Below, one piece after another: positions 16,191-24,612 of a DNA stretch of 34,141 nucleotides. A model generated the notes under the pieces. The model made no database searches and was not told the origin of the DNA. It saw nothing but the letters and a program-made list of their open reading frames with translations. The translations under genes were made by a program, and so were the position numbers. Each line of letters opens with the position of its first letter. Positions within the stretch are counted from its first letter, which is position 1. The stretch comes from Mycobacterium sp. (lineage in GTDB: Bacteria > Actinomycetota > Actinomycetes > Mycobacteriales > Mycobacteriaceae): NCBI GenBank assembly GCA_023264735.1, contig JAHFVD010000075.1, positions 1 through 34,141 on the forward strand. The letters run 5' to 3'.

Positions 16191-17797
16191 GCGCTGCCCC
16201 GGCCATCCGGCCCACGTTCGCGACGCTGACCGAAATGCTCGACAGCGCAGCGCATAGCGGTCAGAGCCTGTTCTTCGTCGACCGCAACGAGAACGACACC
16301 GAAATGCCGATGGCCCAGATCCGCGGGCACGCACGCGATCTCGCCGCCGGCCTGCGTGCCGCCGGTGTGCGCACCGGCGATCGTGTCGCACTGGTATTGC
16401 CGACCGGGCCGGAATTCGTCGCCGGCTTCTTCGGCGTGCTCTATGCCGGCGCCATACCCGTGCCGTTGTATCCGCCGGTGCGCCTGGGCAAGCTCGATGA
16501 GTATCGCCACCGAACCGCGGCGATGCTGCGGGCGGTTCAGGCGACCCTGGTGATCACCGAGGACCGGATCCGTCCACTGCTCGAGTCCGCTGAGACGCGC
16601 TGCGTCACGGCAGCCGAATTGCACGGCACTGAGTTTGACGAAATCGATGTGGCTGCAACTGACCTCGCGTTGATCCAATTTTCGTCGGGCACCACGCACG
16701 ATCCCAAGCCGGTTGCCCTCACTCACGACAACCTGCTGTCCAACCTCGCCGCGATCGCCGACTATTTCGTGAGCGCAGGCATGCCCGAACAGGTGGGCGT
16801 CACGTGGCTACCGCTGTACCACGACATGGGGTTGATCGGAAACCTCTTGATGGCGTTCTATCTTCAGCGTCCCCTGGTGTTGCTGCCGCCAGAGCTGTTC
16901 CTTGCCGTGCCTGCCGCGTGGCTGCGCGCGATCTCGCGGCATCGCGGCACCGTCACCGCGGCACCCAACTTCGCGTTTGGCCTGTGCCTGAAGCGGATTC
17001 GCGACGAGGACCTGGCGGGTGTCGACCTCAGTTCGTGGCGGCTGTGCCTGAACGGCGCCGAGTTGACCAGCGCCGAGGTTCAGCGCCGATTCAGCGAGCA
17101 TTTCCGGCGCTGGGGATTCGCTGCTGGCGCGTTCACTCCGGTCTACGGACTGGCCGAGGCGTCGCTGGCGGTGACATTCAAGCCAGCCGGCAGCATGTTC
17201 GGCGTCGTCGAGTTCGACAACAAGGAACTGGTGAGCACCGGTCGACCGTTGGCAGGGGTCGAAGTCGAGATCCGCGGAGACGATTCGCAGCCTCTGCCGG
17301 AGGGCCAGGTGGGGCACATCTTCGTTCGGGGACCCAGTGTGATGGCCGGCTACTTCGGCCGCGCCGACCTCACCGGTCAAGTGTTACATGACAGCTGGCT
17401 GGATTGCGGTGACCTCGGATTCGTCCATGACGGTGAGCTTTTCGTCTGCGGGCGCAGCAAGGAGACCGTGATCATCCGCGGCGCGAATCACGCACCCCAG
17501 GATTTCGAGGAGGCACTGGACGGGCTGGCCGGTGTTCGTACCGGGTGTGCGGTGGCGGTCGGATACCTGCCGGTCGACGCCGACGACGAGGCGCTGGCCA
17601 TGCTGGTCGAGACCACCGCCGACGCACCCGACGAGTTGGCGGTCGACGTGGCGGCTCGGGTGTTGCAGCGCACCGGTATCGCCGTCGGGCATGTCGAGCT
17701 GTTGGCACCGGGCACCCTGCCGCGCACCTCCAGCGGAAAGCTGCGCCGGCTCGAGGCGCGTACCCAGTGGTTGGCGGGAACGCTGTCGCCGTGTTAG
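16187..17797 (+). CDS. Fatty acyl-AMP ligase (FAAL-like, FadD family)
   Basis: A 536-residue adenylate-forming enzyme. Motifs in order: IQFSSGTTHDPKPVALTH (ATP loop, about 163-180; the common PKG reads PKP), TWLPLYHDMGLIGNL (206-220, strongly FAAL-like), VYGLAEASL (319-327), CGDLGF (407-412), GRSKETVIIRGANHAPQDFE (422-441), and the catalytic Lys in SSGKLRR (K518). The WLPLYHDMGLIG and RGxNxxPQDxE patterns favour a fatty acyl-AMP ligase over a CoA ligase. FAALs activate a fatty acid as acyl-adenylate and pass it to an ACP; the ACP directly upstream is the likely acceptor. Length is slightly short for a FAAL (often 550-620). Overlaps both neighbours. Confidence 0.87.
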   Translation: MSAAPAIRPTFATLTEMLDSAAHSGQSLFFVDRNENDTEMPMAQIRGHARDLAAGLRAAGVRTGDRVALVLPTGPEFVAGFFGVLYAGAIPVPLYPPVRLGKLDEYRHRTAAMLRAVQATLVITEDRIRPLLESAETRCVTAAELHGTEFDEIDVAATDLALIQFSSGTTHDPKPVALTHDNLLSNLAAIADYFVSAGMPEQVGVTWLPLYHDMGLIGNLLMAFYLQRPLVLLPPELFLAVPAAWLRAISRHRGTVTAAPNFAFGLCLKRIRDEDLAGVDLSSWRLCLNGAELTSAEVQRRFSEHFRRWGFAAGAFTPVYGLAEASLAVTFKPAGSMFGVVEFDNKELVSTGRPLAGVEVEIRGDDSQPLPEGQVGHIFVRGPSVMAGYFGRADLTGQVLHDSWLDCGDLGFVHDGELFVCGRSKETVIIRGANHAPQDFEEALDGLAGVRTGCAVAVGYLPVDADDEALAMLVETTADAPDELAVDVAARVLQRTGIAVGHVELLAPGTLPRTSSGKLRRLEARTQWLAGTLSPC

Positions 17798-20001
17798 CGG
17801 GCATCGCTTGGCTCGCGATTCGTGCTCCCCGCCGGATGATCGCGGTCGCAGTGCTCGTCCTGGTCGGTACGGCGGCATTCGGGATTCCGGTGGCCGGCCG
17901 GCTGTCCGCGGGCGGACTCACCGACCCCGGCGCACAGTCGTCACAGGCAAGGACACTGCTGGCCCGCACATTTGGCCAGGGTGACATGCCGCTGCTGATT
18001 GCCGTCAGCTCGCCCGACGGCGCCAACTCCAGCGCCGCGCGAGCGGTGGGCACCGAGATCGTGAAGGCACTCACCGGGGCGCCGAACGTGGCGACGGTGA
18101 CCTCGCCGTGGACCGCACCACCGTCCGCGGTCGCATCGCTGGTGAGCAGGGACGGCACGATGGGCGTCATCGTCGCGGGAATCACCGGCGGTGACAACGG
18201 CGCACCCAAGAACGCCGAGGTGCTGATCGACAAAGTGGTGCACGATCGTGACGGTGTGACTGTGCGGGCCGGCGGTGAAGCGGCGATGATGCTGCAGATC
18301 ACCCAGCAGAGTGAAAAAGATCTGAAGATCATGGAAGGCGTTGCGATTCCGCTGAGCTTTCTGGTTCTGGTCTGGGTGTTCGGCGGCCTGGTGGCGGCCT
18401 CGCTGCCGTTGGCCGTGGGTGCCGTTGCGATCTTCGGCGCGATGGCCGTGCTGCATGTGGTCACCTTCGCCACCGACGTTTCGATCTTCGCGCTCAATCT
18501 CGCTGTGGCACTGGGCCTGGCGTTGGCCATCGACTACACGCTGCTCCTACTGAGCCGGTTCCGCGACGAACTGGCCGCGGGTGCGGAGCGTGATGACGCG
18601 CTGATGCGCACGATGGTCTCTGCCGGCAGGACGGTGCTGTTCTCCGCGATGACGGTCGCGCTCTCGATGTCGGCGATGGTGCTGTTCCCGATCTATGCGC
18701 TCAAGTCATTCGGTTACGCGGGCGTCGCCGTCGTCGCGTTCGCCTCTCTCGCCGCGGTTTTCGTCACCCCGGCGGCCATCGTGGTGCTCGGTGGCCGCCT
18801 GGACTCGCTGGATCTGCGCCGCTGGCTGCGGCGCCCGGTCGCGGCCGTACGCCCGGTCGAGGAGAGCCCCTGGTATCGGCTGGCGATGTTCTCGATGCGC
18901 AGGGCGGTCCCGGTCGCAGTGGCGATCGTCGCGTTGCTGATGGCGCTCGGAGCTCCGTTTCTGGGCGTCAAATGGGGAGTCCCCGACGATCGGGTGCTGC
19001 CGACGTCAAGTTCGTCGCACATGGTCGGCGATCAGCTGCGCACCCAGTTCAGCGCTGACCTGGCCAAGAACCTGACCATCGTCATACCGGATGTCAACGG
19101 CGTCAGCCCGGTACAGCTCGACGGTTATGCTGCCGCGCTGTCCCAGGTATCCGACGTGTCGTCGGTCTCGTCGCCCGGCGTCACCTTCGTCGGCGGCGCC
19201 TCCGTTGGTCCTCCGACGGCGGCGACCGCGATCACGAACGACAGCGCGTTCCTCACCGTCACCAGCACCGCACCGCTGTATTCGCGGGCGTCCGAGTTGC
19301 AGCTCGATGCGCTGCAAGCCGTTCCGACCCCGGCCGGCCGGCAGGTGCTGATCGGTGGGACACCCCAGGTCAACCAGGACACCGCCAACGCCATCGCATC
19401 CCGGCTGGGCCAGGTTCTGGCGATCATCGCCGGTATCACCTTCGTGCTGCTGTTCCTGATGACAGGCAGCGTCGTGGTACCGCTGAAGGCGTTGATACTC
19501 AACGTCTTATCGCTGACCGCCGCATTCGGTGCGCTGGTGTGGATCTTCCAGGACGGTAACCTCGGCGCCTTGGATACCACCTCGACAGGGACGCTGGCGA
19601 TCAGCATCCCCGTGCTGCTGTTCTGCATCGCCTTCGGGCTCTCGATGGACTACGAGGTGTTCCTGGTGTCGCGCATCCGCGAATTCTGGCTGGCGAGCGG
19701 CAAGTCCGCTGCCGACAACGACAGAAGCGTCGCACTGGGGTTGGCCCGCACCGCGCGGGTCATCACGGCCGCCGCACTCATCATGGCCATCACCTTCGCG
19801 GCGCTGTCCGGCGCGCAGGTGTCGTTTCTGCGGATGTTGGGAGTCGGCCTGACGCTCGCGATCCTGGCCGACGCCACCCTGGTGCGGGTCCTGCTCGTTC
19901 CGGCCTTCATGCACTTGATGGGCCGATTTAACTGGTGGGCGCCGAAATCGCTGGTGTGGCTCCACCAACGCGTCGGAATTCAGGAGGCACCCCATGCCTA
20001 A
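17791..20001 (+). CDS. MMPL-family (RND) transporter
   Basis: A 736-residue RND permease of the MMPL family. It has two similar halves: a first transmembrane helix, an extracytoplasmic loop, then a helix bundle, repeated. The paired proton-relay motifs are AIDYTLLLLSRFRDE (D248, Y249) and LSMDYEVFLVSRIRE (D620, Y621). It is of the compact type, without the long C-terminal tail of MmpL3. The gene starts inside the FAAL end: GTG at 17791 overlaps the FAAL stop by 7 nt, and an in-frame GTG at 17767 with a GAGG element upstream is an alternative. Likely role is export of the lipid product made by the operon. No MmpS partner gene is seen in the window. Confidence 0.9.
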   Translation: MLAGIAWLAIRAPRRMIAVAVLVLVGTAAFGIPVAGRLSAGGLTDPGAQSSQARTLLARTFGQGDMPLLIAVSSPDGANSSAARAVGTEIVKALTGAPNVATVTSPWTAPPSAVASLVSRDGTMGVIVAGITGGDNGAPKNAEVLIDKVVHDRDGVTVRAGGEAAMMLQITQQSEKDLKIMEGVAIPLSFLVLVWVFGGLVAASLPLAVGAVAIFGAMAVLHVVTFATDVSIFALNLAVALGLALAIDYTLLLLSRFRDELAAGAERDDALMRTMVSAGRTVLFSAMTVALSMSAMVLFPIYALKSFGYAGVAVVAFASLAAVFVTPAAIVVLGGRLDSLDLRRWLRRPVAAVRPVEESPWYRLAMFSMRRAVPVAVAIVALLMALGAPFLGVKWGVPDDRVLPTSSSSHMVGDQLRTQFSADLAKNLTIVIPDVNGVSPVQLDGYAAALSQVSDVSSVSSPGVTFVGGASVGPPTAATAITNDSAFLTVTSTAPLYSRASELQLDALQAVPTPAGRQVLIGGTPQVNQDTANAIASRLGQVLAIIAGITFVLLFLMTGSVVVPLKALILNVLSLTAAFGALVWIFQDGNLGALDTTSTGTLAISIPVLLFCIAFGLSMDYEVFLVSRIREFWLASGKSAADNDRSVALGLARTARVITAAALIMAITFAALSGAQVSFLRMLGVGLTLAILADATLVRVLLVPAFMHLMGRFNWWAPKSLVWLHQRVGIQEAPHA

Positions 20002-21100
20002 ACCCGCGATGGTGCCGCCCGCCCGGCTCGCCCGCGCCGTCGAGTGGACGCGCCATCACCTGCTTCTGCTCCACCAACGGATGCTGCCCGCACCGATGGC
20101 GATGATGGAGCTCGTCGTGTCGGGCTGGCCCGCCCAGGCGATCACCACCGCCGCTCAACTGGGTATCGCCGATGCGCTCGCGGGCGGGCCACTGACGATC
20201 GACGAGCTGGCCACCAGGGTGGGTGCCGACGCCGATGCGCTGCGCCGGCTGATGCGGGCGCTGATCGGCCGGGGCATATTCCGTCGCCGACGCGATGGCC
20301 GCTACGCGTTGAATTCTCTTGCCGCAACGCTACGTTCCGATGCGCCGATCTCGCTGAAGGGAGCAGCGCTGTTCCAAGGATCCCACGAGCAGCGCGAGCG
20401 CTGGACTCTGCTGACCGACTCGGTTCGAACGGGCGAGTCGATCGTCCCGGCATTGCGTGGGATGGATGGCTTCGACTACCTCGTCGAGATACCCGACCAC
20501 GCGGACCTTTTCGATCAGACGATGACCAGTCTTGCCCAGATGACGCTGGCCGTCGTGGTGGCCAGCTATGACTTCGCGGCCCATCACACCATCGTCGATG
20601 TCGGCGGGGGACAGGGTGCAATGCTCGCCGCCATCCTTGGCTCGACTCCCAAGTCGATCGGGGTCCTCTACGACGTGCCGCGCGTTGTCGCCGGTGCCCC
20701 AGAGTTGTTGACCGCCAAACATATCGCCGACCGCGTGCAGATCGTGGAGGGCTCGTTCTTCGACCACGTCCCCAGCGGGGGCGATGCGTACCTGCTCAAG
20801 AACATCATCCACGACTGGGCGGACGACAAGGCACTGCAGATCCTGCGCAATGTCCGGGCGGCGGCCAAGCCGGGAGCCACCGTGCTGCTGGTCGAGATGG
20901 TCGTTCGCGAGAACGGCCGCGACGGTCCGGAGAACTGGGTGGACTTGGAGATGCTCCTGAACCTGGGGTCCCGCGAGCGAACCGCGCAGGAGTACCGAAA
21001 TCTGCTGCAGCAAACCGGTTTCCGGATGACCCGGGTGGTGCCGACCGCCTCGCCGCTCAGTGTGGTCGAGGCCGTCGTCGATGATGTGTCACCAGGCTAG
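19994..21100 (+). CDS. SAM-dependent O-methyltransferase (COMT-like)
   Basis: A 368-residue methyltransferase of the O-methyltransferase family 2. An N-terminal winged-helix dimerisation domain (QAITTAAQLGIADALAGG, then ELATRVGADADALRRLMRAL) precedes the Rossmann domain. The SAM-binding glycine loop is VDVGGGQGAM (201-210), and the catalytic base is the His in KNIIHDWADD (H273), as in caffeate and polyketide O-methyltransferases. Start ATG has AGGAGG 6 nt upstream and overlaps the MMPL stop by 8 nt. Substrates in this family carry phenolic or enolic hydroxyls, which hints that the operon product has such a group; this is inference. Confidence 0.9.
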   Translation: MPKPAMVPPARLARAVEWTRHHLLLLHQRMLPAPMAMMELVVSGWPAQAITTAAQLGIADALAGGPLTIDELATRVGADADALRRLMRALIGRGIFRRRRDGRYALNSLAATLRSDAPISLKGAALFQGSHEQRERWTLLTDSVRTGESIVPALRGMDGFDYLVEIPDHADLFDQTMTSLAQMTLAVVVASYDFAAHHTIVDVGGGQGAMLAAILGSTPKSIGVLYDVPRVVAGAPELLTAKHIADRVQIVEGSFFDHVPSGGDAYLLKNIIHDWADDKALQILRNVRAAAKPGATVLLVEMVVRENGRDGPENWVDLEMLLNLGSRERTAQEYRNLLQQTGFRMTRVVPTASPLSVVEAVVDDVSPG

Positions 21101-21112
21101 GCGGTGGCCCGG

Positions 21113-21847
21113 ATGGATATCGCAACCATGCCGCGCGGGGGCTTCGACGCCTCATGGCTGGATCGGCGCCTGCAGACCGACCGTCCGGAATACCTGGACC
21201 GCGACGACGTCGACGACCGCGTCAAGCGGCAGGTGATCTGGTCGCTGGACTGGATGGGCCGGATCCTGCGCGATCACGACCACCTTGCCGCCCGGGCCCT
21301 GCCGCTGGTCGCGGACGTCGCCAACCCGAAGATCCTGGAACTGGGCGCCGGCCACGGCGCGTTGTCGCGCACGGTGCTGAAACTTCATGCCACCGCCCAG
21401 GTTACGGTGACCGACATCGACCCGGTCTCGGTGTCGAACATCGCCGCCGGCGACCTGGGCCGCCATCCGCGTGCCGCCGTGCGCCGGGTCGACGCCACCG
21501 ACATCGATGCCCCCGACGGCTCCTACGACCTCGCCTTGTTCGCCCTGTCGTTTCACCACCTACGGCCCGTGCAGGCGGCCCGGGTGCTGACCGAAGGAAC
21601 CCGGGTGGCCGACAAGCTGGTGGTGTGCGACCTGCGCCGGCCGCCGGCCCCGGTACACCTGCTCCGGCTGGCGTCGATGCTGCCCTTCGTGTTCCTGCCG
21701 TTCGCCCACGACGGATTGATCAGCTCGTTGCGTGCCTACAGCCCCTCGGCATTCCAGGCCTTGGCCGAATACGCCGACCCGGCGATCAGCCTCGAGTTCA
21801 GCCGACTGGGCCGCAACCAGGTGGTCGTGGCGTCGAGGGTGACGTGA
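21113..21847 (+). CDS. Class I SAM-dependent methyltransferase
   Basis: A methyltransferase of 244 residues (247 if the GTG at 21104 is used). Motif I is ILELGAGHGALS (about 74-85), followed by an acidic strand end (TDIDPVSV) and a DATDID acidic loop, then LALFALSFHHL, a typical class I arrangement. The N-terminal 65 residues carry a YLDRDDVDDRVKRQVIW segment found in this group. The C-terminal part has a hydrophobic LASMLPFVFLPF stretch, which may contact a lipid substrate or membrane. The target atom (C, N or O) cannot be told. It lies just after the first methyltransferase in the operon and overlaps the P450 by 4 nt (GTGA). Confidence 0.85.
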   Translation: MDIATMPRGGFDASWLDRRLQTDRPEYLDRDDVDDRVKRQVIWSLDWMGRILRDHDHLAARALPLVADVANPKILELGAGHGALSRTVLKLHATAQVTVTDIDPVSVSNIAAGDLGRHPRAAVRRVDATDIDAPDGSYDLALFALSFHHLRPVQAARVLTEGTRVADKLVVCDLRRPPAPVHLLRLASMLPFVFLPFAHDGLISSLRAYSPSAFQALAEYADPAISLEFSRLGRNQVVVASRVT

Positions 21848-23154
21848 GGGCGTCGGCGACGGTGGCGGCGCTGGGCCGTGCCGCGTGGGCCGGTGTCGAT
21901 CCGGAAGGATTCTTCCGCCGCCATGCATCGGACACGAGGCCCTTTCCGGTGCGGTTCCCCGGACTCGGTGAGGTGTTGTTCTTTTCGACCGCCGACGGGG
22001 CGCGCGACATACTGACCGCCCCCGGCACTCAGTGCCGGGCGCCACTGCCCAACCCGATCGAGCCGGTCGTCGGACAGAACTCGCTGATCCTGCTGTCCGG
22101 TGAGGCTCATCGACGGGTCAGAAGTGTCCTGACGCCGCCGTTTCGCGGTGAGCTCATGCGCTGCTACGCCGACGTGATCGCCGAGGTGGCGACTGACGAG
22201 GTCGCGGCCCTGCAGCCCGGTGAGCACCTCATGGTCGGCCAAGCGGCCCAGCGCATCACCCTGGACGTGGTGATCCGCGTGGTGTTCGGCGTGACGGATC
22301 GCGCCCGTCGCAGCGAGTATTCCCGGGTGACAACGCAATTGCTGCGATCCGGCAGCGCGGTGCTGATGCTGGTGCCGTGGCTGCGCCGAGACATCGCCGG
22401 ACGGGGCCCGTGGGCCCGCCTGGTTGCCTTTCGCGCGGAACTCGACCGGTTGCTGTCCGAGCAGATCGAAGAGCGACGGGCCAGTGGCGATCACCGCAGT
22501 GACGTGCTCGGACTGATCCTCGCCGCCACCGACGACGAGGGCAACCTGCTCGGCGACGACGTGCTGCGTGACCAACTGCGGACGATGCTCGCCGCCGGGC
22601 ATGAGACCAGCTCGACCTCGTTGGCGTGGGCGCTGTTTCACATCCACCGTGACGAGAAGGTTCGCTTGCGCGTGAGCGATGAGCTGGCCGCGGCGGCCTC
22701 GCCGGCCGAGATCGCCACGCTGCCGTATCTCGGTGCCGTCATCCAAGAGACGCTGCGCATGCATCCGACGGTGCCGATCGTGTTGCGCCGGCTCACCGCG
22801 CCGCTGACCATCGACGGTGTCGTCTGCTCGGCCGGTGATGTGGTGGGAATCGCCTTGCCTGCCTTGCATTTCAACCCGATGGTGTGGAACGAGCCGGAGG
22901 CCTTCATCCCCGAGCGATTCCTGGACACCAAACCCTCACCGTTTCAGTACGCGCCGTTCGGCGGGGGATACCGTCGCTGCATCGGTGCGGCCTTCGCGCA
23001 CAACGAGTTGGCCGTGGCGATCGGCACCATTATGAAGACACTCGACTTGCGGGTGCCTGCGCGCGAACGCGGTAGACCGCCCCGCGCGGTGCCCCGCGGT
23101 ATTGCCACCAAGCCGAGCCGCGAGATCGCTTTGGAAGTGATCGCGCGACGGTGA
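21844..23154 (+). CDS. Cytochrome P450
   Basis: A 436-residue P450. The start is the GTG at 21844, overlapping the methyltransferase stop (GTGA). Motifs: I-helix oxygen-activation AAGHETSSTSL (250-260), K-helix ETLRMHP (E302, R305), and the heme-binding loop FGGGYRRCIGAAFA with ligand Cys379. No membrane anchor is visible. The I-helix and heme-loop wording resembles the mycobacterial CYP135/136/137/138 group. It should hydroxylate or otherwise oxidise the operon product using ferredoxin partners encoded elsewhere. It is the last gene of the operon; its stop touches the aminotransferase stop on the other strand. Confidence 0.92.
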   Translation: MRASATVAALGRAAWAGVDPEGFFRRHASDTRPFPVRFPGLGEVLFFSTADGARDILTAPGTQCRAPLPNPIEPVVGQNSLILLSGEAHRRVRSVLTPPFRGELMRCYADVIAEVATDEVAALQPGEHLMVGQAAQRITLDVVIRVVFGVTDRARRSEYSRVTTQLLRSGSAVLMLVPWLRRDIAGRGPWARLVAFRAELDRLLSEQIEERRASGDHRSDVLGLILAATDDEGNLLGDDVLRDQLRTMLAAGHETSSTSLAWALFHIHRDEKVRLRVSDELAAAASPAEIATLPYLGAVIQETLRMHPTVPIVLRRLTAPLTIDGVVCSAGDVVGIALPALHFNPMVWNEPEAFIPERFLDTKPSPFQYAPFGGGYRRCIGAAFAHNELAVAIGTIMKTLDLRVPARERGRPPRAVPRGIATKPSREIALEVIARR

Positions 23155-24366
23155 TCACTGACGATAGGTCGCCAGGAACTGCCCGATACGCTCGATGGTG
23201 GATTCCAGTTCGTCGGCCTGCGGCAGGGTCACGATCCGGATGTGGTCGGGCTCAGGCCAACTGAGCCCTGTCCCGGGGATGATGTGGATCTTCTCCTGCA
23301 GCAACAGATCGAGCACGAACTGCTCGTCGTCGCGGATCGGGTACACACTCAGGTCGATCTTCGGGAAGGCGTACAGCGCGCCTTTGGGCTTGACGCACGA
23401 GACACCGGGAATCGCGTTCAGCGCGACCCACGCGCGATCGCGCTGCTCGTGCAACCTCCCGGTGGGGAGGGTGAGGTCGACGCCCGACTGATCAGCCTCC
23501 AGCGCAACCCGAATCGCCTGTTGGGCAGGTACGTTCGCGCAGCGACGCAATCCGGCCACCGTCGCCAAACCCCCGAGGTAGCTCGTGGCATGGTCGGTCG
23601 GTCCGGACACCGCGAGCCAGCCGGCGCGAAATCCCGCACACCGGTAGGCCTTGGACAGGCCGTTGAAGGTCAGGCAGAGCAGGTCCGGAGCCAGCGACGC
23701 CGTCACGGTGTGCGTGGCGTCGTCGTAGAGGATCTTGTCGTAGATCTCGTCCGAGCAGACGATGAGGTTGTGCTCCCGTGCGATCTCGAGGATCTCGGTC
23801 AGTACTTCGGGCGGGTACACCGCGCCGGTCGGATTGTTGGGGTTGATGATCACGATCGCCCGCGTCCGCGCGGTGACCTTCGCCGCGATGTCGGCGACGT
23901 CGGGGTACCAGTCCGAGGACTCGTCGCATCGGTAGTGAACGGCGCGGCCACCGTTGACGTTGACGGCGGCGGTCCAGACGGGGAAGTCGGGCGCGGGCAC
24001 CAGGACTTCGTCGCGGTCTTCGAGCAGGGCGGTCATCGCCATCGTGATCAATTCGGAGGCGCCGTTGCCGAGGAACACGTTCTCGACGTGCACATCGAGA
24101 ACAGCGCGGGCCGAGTAGTACCGCACGACGGCCTGTCGGGCTGACAGCAGGCCTTTGGGGTCGGTGTAGCCGGCCGATGCCGCCAATGTGCCGGCGATCG
24201 CACGAACCAATTCAGCGGGTGCCTCGAAACCGAACGGATGCGGATCGCCCGCATCCAGTCGCATGACGTGGTGTCCAGCCGCCTCCAGCCGGGCCACCTC
24301 TTCGGCGATCGGTCCCGGAGTCTCGTGTGACAGGTTGGACAGCCTGCTGGACTGCGCGAACTTCAT
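23155..24366 (-). CDS. alaA: Alanine/aspartate aminotransferase, class I PLP enzyme (AlaA type)
   Basis: A 403-residue fold-type I aminotransferase. Motifs: NPNNPTGAVYP (about 175-185), SDEIYDKILYDDATH (205-219), and the PLP Lys in TFNGLSKAYRCAGFRAGW (K239). The wording is close to E. coli AlaA and to the mycobacterial protein usually called AspC (Rv0337c type). It would interconvert glutamate/2-oxoglutarate with alanine/pyruvate, or possibly aspartate. AAAGGA lies 7 nt before the ATG. Its stop codon directly abuts the P450 stop. It is most likely housekeeping and not part of the biosynthetic operon, although a supply of a 2-oxo acid to the ThDP enzyme cannot be excluded. Confidence 0.9.
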   Translation of the reverse strand: MKFAQSSRLSNLSHETPGPIAEEVARLEAAGHHVMRLDAGDPHPFGFEAPAELVRAIAGTLAASAGYTDPKGLLSARQAVVRYYSARAVLDVHVENVFLGNGASELITMAMTALLEDRDEVLVPAPDFPVWTAAVNVNGGRAVHYRCDESSDWYPDVADIAAKVTARTRAIVIINPNNPTGAVYPPEVLTEILEIAREHNLIVCSDEIYDKILYDDATHTVTASLAPDLLCLTFNGLSKAYRCAGFRAGWLAVSGPTDHATSYLGGLATVAGLRRCANVPAQQAIRVALEADQSGVDLTLPTGRLHEQRDRAWVALNAIPGVSCVKPKGALYAFPKIDLSVYPIRDDEQFVLDLLLQEKIHIIPGTGLSWPEPDHIRIVTLPQADELESTIERIGQFLATYRQ

Positions 24367-24612
24367 GCGGTTCCTTTCACCGCAGAAAGCATCGCAGACA
24401 GCTGTGCGCTCAGTGCGGTTAAGCGATGGCCGATGTGCTCGCCGGATTTCTACCGGTCAAAATCGCAGGTCATCTGGGGTTGCGAGGCTATTAACCAGAG
24501 CGTCAGAAGCCTAACGTCCGGCCACTCACCTGATCAATTAATCAGTAGGGGTCGGCCAGCCCCGCGAGCAGGGGTGGGTTTGTACTTCCCTCGTGGGGGT
24601 TAGAGATAAAGG
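24367..24612. promoter_or_regulatory. Divergent promoter region between aminotransferase and kinase
   Basis: A 246-bp gene-free stretch between two outward-reading genes. It holds the AAAGGA ribosome site of the aminotransferase and an AT-rich near-palindrome at 24530-24545. An AAAGG lies directly before the kinase ATG and would be too close to act as its ribosome site. No clear -10/-35 pair was recognised. Confidence 0.45.
24530..24545. promoter_or_regulatory. Candidate operator: near-palindrome upstream of kinase
   Basis: CTGATCAATTAATCAG is a 16-bp inverted repeat (CTGAT/ATCAG around a central AATT) with one mismatched pair. It lies 67 bp before the kinase ATG, in an AT-rich patch in otherwise GC-rich DNA. 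It may bind a dimeric regulator; which one is unknown. Confidence 0.35.

Noticed and set aside
23155..24366. Aminotransferase as a member of the biosynthetic operon
   Set aside because: It is on the opposite strand and resembles a housekeeping AlaA/AspC enzyme; only its position is suggestive.
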